From an uncultured Sediminibacterium sp. (lineage in GTDB: Bacteria; Bacteroidota; Bacteroidia; Chitinophagales; Chitinophagaceae), in NCBI GenBank assembly GCA_937907555.1, contig CALEST010000096.1:1-5186 (forward strand): a DNA stretch of 5,186 nt, read 5' to 3'. A model generated the notes under the pieces. That model saw nothing but the letters and a program-made list of their open reading frames with translations. It searched no databases and was not told the DNA's origin. The translations under genes were made by a program, and so were the position numbers. Of this stretch, positions 1 through 5,186 are shown piece after piece; within the stretch, counting starts at the first letter, position 1; the number at the start of each line of letters is the position of its first letter.

Positions 1-2462
1 TGCCTGAAGAAATTGAAAGTGTATCTGTATTGAAAGATGCAGCTGCTTTGTCTCAGTTTGGAATGGATGCGGCGAATGGTGCAGTACTTATTACTACTAA
101 ACGAGGCACTGAGTCTTCCAAAACTAAGATAAATTTCACTTCACGTTTTGGCGTTCATTCTCCAAGATTTTTACCAGATGTGGTGAACAATGGTGATTAT
201 GCAACAATGTTCAATGAAGGCCTTATTAGTGATGGCAAAACAATTCGTGAAGGGTATTTTAGAAATGATTCAATAGTTAATTTTTTTAAAACAGGCGAGT
301 ACCCCTTTTTGTACCCAGATGTAGATTGGTATAAAGAAGTGGTTAGGCCAAATGCTTTGAGTCAAGATTATGCCCTAAGCTTTAGCGGTGGCAGGCAGGA
401 TGCTAAATACTTTGTGGCATTGGGATTTGCTGACTACCAAGGTTTGTATGCAGGTACTGAAACAAAGAGGGTTACCAATAGTAACTACAATTTAAAGAGG
501 TATAATCTTCGTGTAAACTTTGATGTGAATATTACAAAGTTTCTTTCCGCACAGACAAATTTCAGAGGAACTATAAATGATAAATATTTCCCTAATGCAT
601 CAGAGAATACTTTATGGCGTACACTTTCATTATTTAATCCTTATCCTGTTATAACTCAAGATGGTCGCTGGGGAGGAACGCAGGGATATGCAGATAACCC
701 TAAAGCGACAATAATACAAAGAGGTTATCAGTCTATTAATGATAGAACAGTAGATGCAAATGTGAAATTGATTGGAAAACTTGATTTTATTACAAAAGGT
801 TTGAAAGCTTATTGGCAAATCAACTTTAGCAATTTCTTCTTCGATACGTATAATAAAACAAGATCTCTTTACTATGATGAAGTTATTCCAAGATTTGACT
901 TGATAACGACTCCGGGGGTTTTGCCATATGATAAAGTGACAAGAGGAACTGTAGATAATAACTTTACCATCACTCAAGGGAATGGTACACAGTTTAACCG
1001 CTCAACTATGTTGAGTGGGTTTGAATACGGACGTAGCTTTGGCAATCATGAAATTTATGCGACCACATCTTACTATCAAGAAACATTTCGTGCAGAAGGA
1101 TCTGAAATGCCTTTTGCTGAGCAACGAATTATGGGTAGAGTCATGTATAACTTTAAAAGCAAATATTTTGCTGAGTTAGGTTATGCATATAGTGGCTCTG
1201 AAAATTTTCCTAAAGGAAACAGATTTGGTTTTTTCCCTTCATTGTCTGCAGGTTGGATAATGAGTGATGAGTCCTTTATGCAGAAAGTTGATTTCGTCAA
1301 TTTTCTTAAAATGAAGGCTTCTTGGGGTTTATTAGGTAATGATAATACTGGCAATGCAGGTAGGTTTATTTTTAACCAGAATTATGTAGGAACTGGTAAT
1401 TATCTTATTGGTAACAACTTAGGGGTAAACGCGCCAATGTTTAACCAAGGAAACCTAGCCAATAGAAATGTTACATGGGAAAAAGCAAATCGTATCAATG
1501 TAGGTTTTGAATCCGTTTTGTTTCATAAGCTTTCTGTTGCCTTCGATTATTTTTATGAGCGCAGAACAGACATTTTCCTGAATCCGTCCAGCTATATTCC
1601 ATCAGTGATGGGTGTGAATTTTGCTGCTGTTAACAGAGGAAAAACTAAAGCATATGGAGCCGAACTGGAGTTAAACTATAAAGAGAAAATCAGTAATGTA
1701 ACACTGAATATTGGTGGTAACATTTCATTTGCTCGAAATAAAATAATCGATATCGCTGAATTTACTCCTTCAGATCCATATCTTGTTGCTAGAGGAAATC
1801 CGATCAATCAGCCATTTGTTTTAGAATTTGCAGGGTTCTTTAGAGATCAGGCCGATATCAATTCAAGCCCTCAACAGTTGTTTGGTTCAGTAAGACCGGG
1901 GGATATAAAGTATAAAGACCAAAATGGTGATGGTGTTATTGATAATAGAGATCGCAAGCCGTTTGGAAATACAGCCTTGCCTCAGCTTTTCTATGGTGCT
2001 AATGCCAGTTTAAATTATAAATCATTTGATTTTTTTGTTGCGATTCAGGGTGCTGCCCAAAGAACTGTTTCATTATTGGATAATAACATGATTGTACCCT
2101 TTTTAAATGGAGGTGTAAAGCCCTCTCCATGGGTAAAAAACAATTATTGGACAAGCACTAGAATGGATATGGCAAAGTTCCCTAGACTTACCACAGAGCA
2201 AAATGACAATAACTACAGGGCTTCAACATTATGGCAACGAGATGGATCTTTTTTGAGACTCCAAACAGTTGAAATAGGATATCAGATGCCAATTAAGTGG
2301 AGCAATAAGATTGGAATGGATGGTATACGCTTCTTCATTAGTGCAAATAATCTATTAACAATAGATCGTATTGATGAAATAAATGTAGATCCAGAGGTAA
2401 TGAATCCTTTTGTACACCCTCCGCTTAAGTCTTTCAATTTTGGATTTACACTTAAAATGTAG
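1..2462 (+). CDS. SusC/RagA-type TonB-dependent outer-membrane transporter, 5'-truncated by the window edge
   Basis: Outer-membrane importer that takes up oligosaccharides with TonB/ExbBD energy, working with the SusD-like lipoprotein encoded next. The frame is open from base 3 (819 residues plus TAG stop) with no start in the window. The first residues, PEEIESVSVLKDAAALSQFG then ANGAVLITTKRG (residues 1-35), are the end of the SusC plug domain, so the signal peptide, the usual carboxypeptidase-regulatory-like N-domain and most of the plug are missing. About 200 residues are absent against a family norm near 1000-1100. The TTG at 30 encodes the Leu of VLKD and is not a start. Barrel landmarks are PSLSAGW (412-418), LKMKASWGLLGND (435-447), TWEK (491-494), an acidic DQNGDGVID loop (639-647) and a final aromatic strand ending FNFGFTLKM at 819. 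No frameshift is seen across the barrel. The family assignment is certain; the transported glycan is unknown. Confidence 0.96.
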   Translation, partial: PEEIESVSVLKDAAALSQFGMDAANGAVLITTKRGTESSKTKINFTSRFGVHSPRFLPDVVNNGDYATMFNEGLISDGKTIREGYFRNDSIVNFFKTGEYPFLYPDVDWYKEVVRPNALSQDYALSFSGGRQDAKYFVALGFADYQGLYAGTETKRVTNSNYNLKRYNLRVNFDVNITKFLSAQTNFRGTINDKYFPNASENTLWRTLSLFNPYPVITQDGRWGGTQGYADNPKATIIQRGYQSINDRTVDANVKLIGKLDFITKGLKAYWQINFSNFFFDTYNKTRSLYYDEVIPRFDLITTPGVLPYDKVTRGTVDNNFTITQGNGTQFNRSTMLSGFEYGRSFGNHEIYATTSYYQETFRAEGSEMPFAEQRIMGRVMYNFKSKYFAELGYAYSGSENFPKGNRFGFFPSLSAGWIMSDESFMQKVDFVNFLKMKASWGLLGNDNTGNAGRFIFNQNYVGTGNYLIGNNLGVNAPMFNQGNLANRNVTWEKANRINVGFESVLFHKLSVAFDYFYERRTDIFLNPSSYIPSVMGVNFAAVNRGKTKAYGAELELNYKEKISNVTLNIGGNISFARNKIIDIAEFTPSDPYLVARGNPINQPFVLEFAGFFRDQADINSSPQQLFGSVRPGDIKYKDQNGDGVIDNRDRKPFGNTALPQLFYGANASLNYKSFDFFVAIQGAAQRTVSLLDNNMIVPFLNGGVKPSPWVKNNYWTSTRMDMAKFPRLTTEQNDNNYRASTLWQRDGSFLRLQTVEIGYQMPIKWSNKIGMDGIRFFISANNLLTIDRIDEINVDPEVMNPFVHPPLKSFNFGFTLKM

Positions 2463-2490
2463 TGATTATTTAAAATCTTAATGAGTTGTC

Positions 2491-4287
2491 ATGAAAAAGA
2501 CATTAATATTATTTGTGCTAGCTGGTTTTTTTCTCATGTCTTGCAGAAAAAACTTTTTAGACACACAAATTCAGCAAAACTTCAATGAAGATTTATTTCT
2601 CAATTCAGGTCCTGCGAACCTGAAAGCCTTTGGAATGGGTGTTTACAATTATCTGCCGCAACTAAACCGCTTCGGTGGTAATGCTTTGATGGCAAATGCT
2701 TCTGATGAAGCAGATTATGCGCGGTTTAACAACATTCAAAGATTTAATGCAGGAGCGTGGGATCCATTCACCAATCCAGACGATGTGTGGGCCGAGTATT
2801 ACAGAGGTATAAGACATGCAAATCTCTTCCTGGAGAAAACAGAAGATTTCAGAAGGCTTCTTGTGCAGGATACAATAAATAACAAGGCTAATTATGTCAT
2901 TGATGTTGATGATTTTATTAAGCTCAGAGCTGAAGTGAGATTCCTCAGAGCTTACTTTTATATGGAACTTATTAAGCGATATGGTGGGGTTCCTATCGTA
3001 ACAAAAGTGCTGACTGAGCAGGAGGCATTTAATGTTCGAAGAGCAACTTTTGATGAGTGCGTTGACTTTATTGTAGAACAATGCAATCTAGCATATCCTG
3101 ATTTAACCAATCACTATATCAATTATGGCATTCCTGCCGGACAAACCATTGGAAGAGGAGATGCTGGTACTGATAACAATAGATTGGGTAGAATTGAAAA
3201 GCCTGCTGCTGTTGCTTTAAAACTAAGAGCACTTCTATATGCTGCTAGTCCCTTGAATAATGCAGCAAATAGTGTTACTAAATGGCTAAGGGCTGCTGAA
3301 GCTGCGCAACAACTTTTCACCGATCCAAACTGTGCACACGTAAATTTTCTTAGTGCAAACTATCGGGACTTATTTATGTCTCAGAATACGACGAATAATT
3401 TAACACCAAGAAAAGGTTGGAATTCAGGGATAATCTTAACACGACCCTTTCAGCTGAATTCTAACACTTTCGAAAGAGCCAATTATCCTGTCGGAATGGT
3501 GAATGGTGGCGAAGGTGCCACTTGTCCTTCTCAGAATCTTGTTGATGCATTTGAAATGAGAACAACTGGTTTGCCCATCAGCGCCCCGGGATCTGGTTAT
3601 GACCCTGCGAACCCTTATCTGAATCGCGATCAGCGATTGGGATGGATAGTAGTGCTGAATGGTTCAACTATGGGATTAAATACCAATAATACTGCTAGAA
3701 CTGTTGAATCTTTTATTGATGGTGCTGATGGAATTGGTGCAAAAGCTGGTGCCACAACTACTGGATATTACTTACGTAAAATGTGTGTTGAGAACTATAA
3801 TCTTGCTTTGGCAGGAACAAGAGCGAAGGCCTGGATTCTGATGCGGTTTGCAGAAGTTTTATTGAATTATGCCGAGGCTGCAAATGAAGCCTTTGGTCCG
3901 GAAGCAAAACCTCTGCTCAATGGTACACCTGCTATACGTTCTGCTCGCGAGGCTATTAATATGGTCAGAGCAAGGGCCGGCCAGCCTGCAATTGCTGCGG
4001 GTATTACACAGGAGGCATTGCGGGATAGAATCAGAAACGAAAGAAGGGTGGAGTTGGCGTTTGAAGAACATCGATTTTTTGATGTAAGAAGATGGAAGAT
4101 TGCTGAAATAACAGAGAACCAGCCTTTACGTGGTATGCGTGTAAGACGTTCGGGACCAACAAGTTTTTCATACGAGCCTTTTGTAGTAGAGCCTAGAGTG
4201 TTCTCACCCAAAATGTATTGGTATCCAATTCCGTTTGCGGAAGTAGCAAAATCCAATGGGGGTATTCAACAAAATCCAGGATGGTAA
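2491..4287 (+). CDS. SusD/RagB-like outer-membrane glycan-binding lipoprotein
   Basis: Surface lipoprotein that caps the SusC barrel and binds the glycan before import. It is complete at 598 residues, within the usual SusD range (about 500-650). Start at ATG 2491: it gives a Lys-rich, then hydrophobic signal peptide with lipobox LMSC, Cys18 being the lipidated residue. N-terminal SusD landmarks follow: NFLDT (21-25), WAEYYRGIRHANLFL (100-114) and the helix FLRAYFYMELIKRYGGVPIV (151-170). The C-terminal SusD/RagB region holds RNERRVELAFEEHRFFDVRR (515-534) and the closing PIP (579-581) to QNPGW end typical of the family. It lies 28 bases after the susC-like stop and 3 bases before the lyase gene, so it is almost certainly co-transcribed with both. 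No clear Shine-Dalgarno precedes the start, which is common in Bacteroidota. The family is certain; ligand specificity cannot be read from sequence because SusD binding sites vary. Confidence 0.97.
   Translation: MKKTLILFVLAGFFLMSCRKNFLDTQIQQNFNEDLFLNSGPANLKAFGMGVYNYLPQLNRFGGNALMANASDEADYARFNNIQRFNAGAWDPFTNPDDVWAEYYRGIRHANLFLEKTEDFRRLLVQDTINNKANYVIDVDDFIKLRAEVRFLRAYFYMELIKRYGGVPIVTKVLTEQEAFNVRRATFDECVDFIVEQCNLAYPDLTNHYINYGIPAGQTIGRGDAGTDNNRLGRIEKPAAVALKLRALLYAASPLNNAANSVTKWLRAAEAAQQLFTDPNCAHVNFLSANYRDLFMSQNTTNNLTPRKGWNSGIILTRPFQLNSNTFERANYPVGMVNGGEGATCPSQNLVDAFEMRTTGLPISAPGSGYDPANPYLNRDQRLGWIVVLNGSTMGLNTNNTARTVESFIDGADGIGAKAGATTTGYYLRKMCVENYNLALAGTRAKAWILMRFAEVLLNYAEAANEAFGPEAKPLLNGTPAIRSAREAINMVRARAGQPAIAAGITQEALRDRIRNERRVELAFEEHRFFDVRRWKIAEITENQPLRGMRVRRSGPTSFSYEPFVVEPRVFSPKMYWYPIPFAEVAKSNGGIQQNPGW
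4278..4281 (+). promoter_or_regulatory. Possible weak ribosome binding site for the lyase gene
   Basis: AGGA lies inside the last codons of the susD-like gene, nine bases before ATG 4291. Spacing fits a Shine-Dalgarno element, but the match is short, the bases also encode the conserved C-terminal Pro-Gly of SusD, and Bacteroidota depend little on such sites. Translation re-initiation from the nearby susD stop is an equally good explanation. Confidence 0.25.
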
Positions 4288-4290
4288 TCT

Positions 4291-5186
4291 ATGTTTCGTG
4301 GTAAATACATACTACTTGTAGTGCTTTTGGCATTTGCTATCGGATGCAAAAAGAAAGATGTGGTACCCGGTACAAGTGGAACAGGCGGTGGCGGTAATAC
4401 AGGGGGAGGTAGTGTATTTACAACCAATGCTGTAATTCCTGTTAGTGCAGCAACTATACGAGAGTGCTTTAATGGAATGAAAACAAAAGATGTACACCCC
4501 CGCCTTCTTTTCTCAAATGCTGATATTACGCGGATTAAGGAAACTTCAGCTGCTGACGCCTTTGCAAAATCCAATTATGATGATATTATATCAAGGGCGA
4601 ATGCATTGTTGGGCGCTGCGCTTCCGACTTATGCTTTGGATGGAGCTGGTTTAAGAATACCATCCATACATACAGTATCAAATGATCAAATTCCTTATCT
4701 CGTTTTAGCATACCAGTTTACGAAAGATGCGCGCTATGCGGCTAAATGTTGGCAACAAGTCGATGCGCTTTGTGGCTTTCCTGATTGGGGGGCAAATCGT
4801 CATTTTCTTGATGCTGGTATTGCAGCGAAAGGGGTTGCCATTGCTTTAGACGGTCTATGGGATTATTTGTCATCTTCACAACGTCTCCGCATATACAATA
4901 CAGTAAAGTCTTTTGTACTTCAACCTGGTAAAACACAAATTGAAACAAATACTGGTGTATGGAAATGGTACTTGTCTGATGATAACTGGAATGGAATCTG
5001 TCATGGAGGAATGCTGATGGCTGCTCTGGCTGGCTATGAGTATGATTCTACATTTAATAGCACTGTAATTGCTATGAGTGCAAATGGAATTGCTAGATAT
5101 ATGCAATCGCTTGAGCCAGACGGCGCAAGTGAAGAAGGTATGTCATATTGGGCCTATGGGTTGAACAATACTTTTCTCGCTTTTGA
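4291..5186 (+). CDS. Heparinase II/III-like polysaccharide lyase lipoprotein, 3'-truncated by the window edge
   Basis: Probable lyase that breaks uronic-acid glycosidic bonds by beta-elimination. The frame is open from ATG 4291 to the last base: 298 full codons and no stop. The start gives a hydrophobic signal peptide with lipobox-like AIGC (Cys19), then KKKD and a Gly/Thr/Ser/Asn linker (about 27-41). HPRLLFSNADITRIK (69-83) is the typical N-terminal entry motif of this superfamily. Helices resembling the alpha/alpha-toroid follow: HFLDAGIAAKGVAIALDGLW (171-190), DDNWNGICHGG (230-240) and PDGASEEGMSYWAYG (276-290), matching family patterns like NNWNxVCNGG and PDGxxxEGxxYWxYG. The rest of the toroid and the C-terminal beta-sandwich lie beyond the window. 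It follows susD by three bases in the same frame, implying one operon. Alternatives within the fold include alginate-, heparin/heparan- or other acidic-glycan lyases, or a diverged protein without lyase activity; the exact PL family is unresolved. Confidence 0.85.
   Translation, partial: MFRGKYILLVVLLAFAIGCKKKDVVPGTSGTGGGGNTGGGSVFTTNAVIPVSAATIRECFNGMKTKDVHPRLLFSNADITRIKETSAADAFAKSNYDDIISRANALLGAALPTYALDGAGLRIPSIHTVSNDQIPYLVLAYQFTKDARYAAKCWQQVDALCGFPDWGANRHFLDAGIAAKGVAIALDGLWDYLSSSQRLRIYNTVKSFVLQPGKTQIETNTGVWKWYLSDDNWNGICHGGMLMAALAGYEYDSTFNSTVIAMSANGIARYMQSLEPDGASEEGMSYWAYGLNNTFLAF
4366..4413 (+). other. Gly-rich flexible linker-coding segment within the lyase gene
   Basis: Codons 26-41 of the lyase encode PGTSGTGGGGNTGGGS, a low-complexity stretch of Gly, Thr, Ser and Asn. 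It sits between the lipidated Cys19 and the start of the folded domain near residue 69. Such linkers commonly tether a catalytic domain away from the membrane; this role is inferred. The DNA is locally GC-rich because of GGN codons, so its composition should not be read as a sign of horizontal transfer. Confidence 0.8.

Noticed and set aside
281..287. Run of seven T in the susC-like gene, possible slippage or phase-variation tract
   Set aside because: The reading frame is intact on both sides (NFFKTGE) and the run is short for an AT-rich gene; nothing suggests switching.
2481..2483. ATG upstream of the susD-like start as an alternative start
   Set aside because: It is out of frame with the SusD coding sequence; ATG 2491 is in frame and gives a proper lipoprotein signal peptide.
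2463..2490. Possible terminator or promoter between the susC-like and susD-like genes
   Set aside because: The 28-base gap is AT-rich but shows no stem longer than about four base pairs and no Bacteroidota TAnnTTTG-type -7 element; co-transcription is the simpler reading.
2662..3081. Antisense open frame of 139 codons opposite the susD-like gene
   Set aside because: It lies wholly within a clear SusD coding region, and its product has no recognisable motif or supporting start context; it is a coding shadow.
3019..4020. Repeated 11-mer CAGGAGGCATT near 3019 and near 4011
   Set aside because: The two copies encode Gln-Glu-Ala in unrelated helices of SusD and have no extended flanking similarity; this looks like chance codon reuse.
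3867..4256. Overlapping open frames on both strands within the 3' part of the susD-like gene
   Set aside because: All cover the strongly conserved SusD C-terminal region and contain no recognisable domain of their own.
4266..4574. Antisense open frame of 102 codons over the susD/lyase junction
   Set aside because: It overlaps the lyase signal peptide and linker; its Pro-rich stretch is just the complement of the GGN codons of the linker.

Overview
The window is a protein-coding stretch with all three genes on the + strand and almost no intergenic space. It contains the 3' part of a SusC-type TonB-dependent outer-membrane transporter gene (1-2462, 5' end outside the window), a complete SusD-type glycan-binding lipoprotein gene (2491-4287), and the 5' part of a lipoprotein gene whose product matches the heparinase II/III type of polysaccharide lyase (4291-5186, 3' end outside the window). 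A susC/susD pair followed by a lyase is the core of a polysaccharide utilization locus (PUL).

Tandem SusC/SusD genes are a hallmark of the phylum Bacteroidota. The AT-rich coding sequence, the weak or absent Shine-Dalgarno sequences and the lipoprotein signal peptides ending in Cys followed by Lys/Arg agree with this. The style recalls environmental Cytophagia/Chitinophagia/Sphingobacteriia rather than gut Bacteroides, but that is only an impression; class and genus cannot be set from the sequence alone.

Layout: bases 1-2462 encode the end of the plug domain and the whole beta-barrel of SusC. A 28-base gap separates it from susD. Only three bases separate the susD stop from the start of the lyase gene, which lies in the same reading frame. 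The lyase gene fills the rest of the window and is still open at the last base. No promoter, terminator, RNA gene, mobile element or CRISPR array is visible; the operon promoter and any dedicated regulator must lie outside.

Proposed joint function: the lipid-anchored lyase would cut a uronic-acid-containing polysaccharide by beta-elimination, SusD would capture the oligosaccharides at the cell surface, and SusC would import them into the periplasm using TonB energy. The substrate (glycosaminoglycan, alginate, another acidic polysaccharide) cannot be decided from this fragment. The parts are known families; the features worth a second look are the lipidated, linker-tethered lyase directly behind susD, and small deviations in otherwise conserved motifs.
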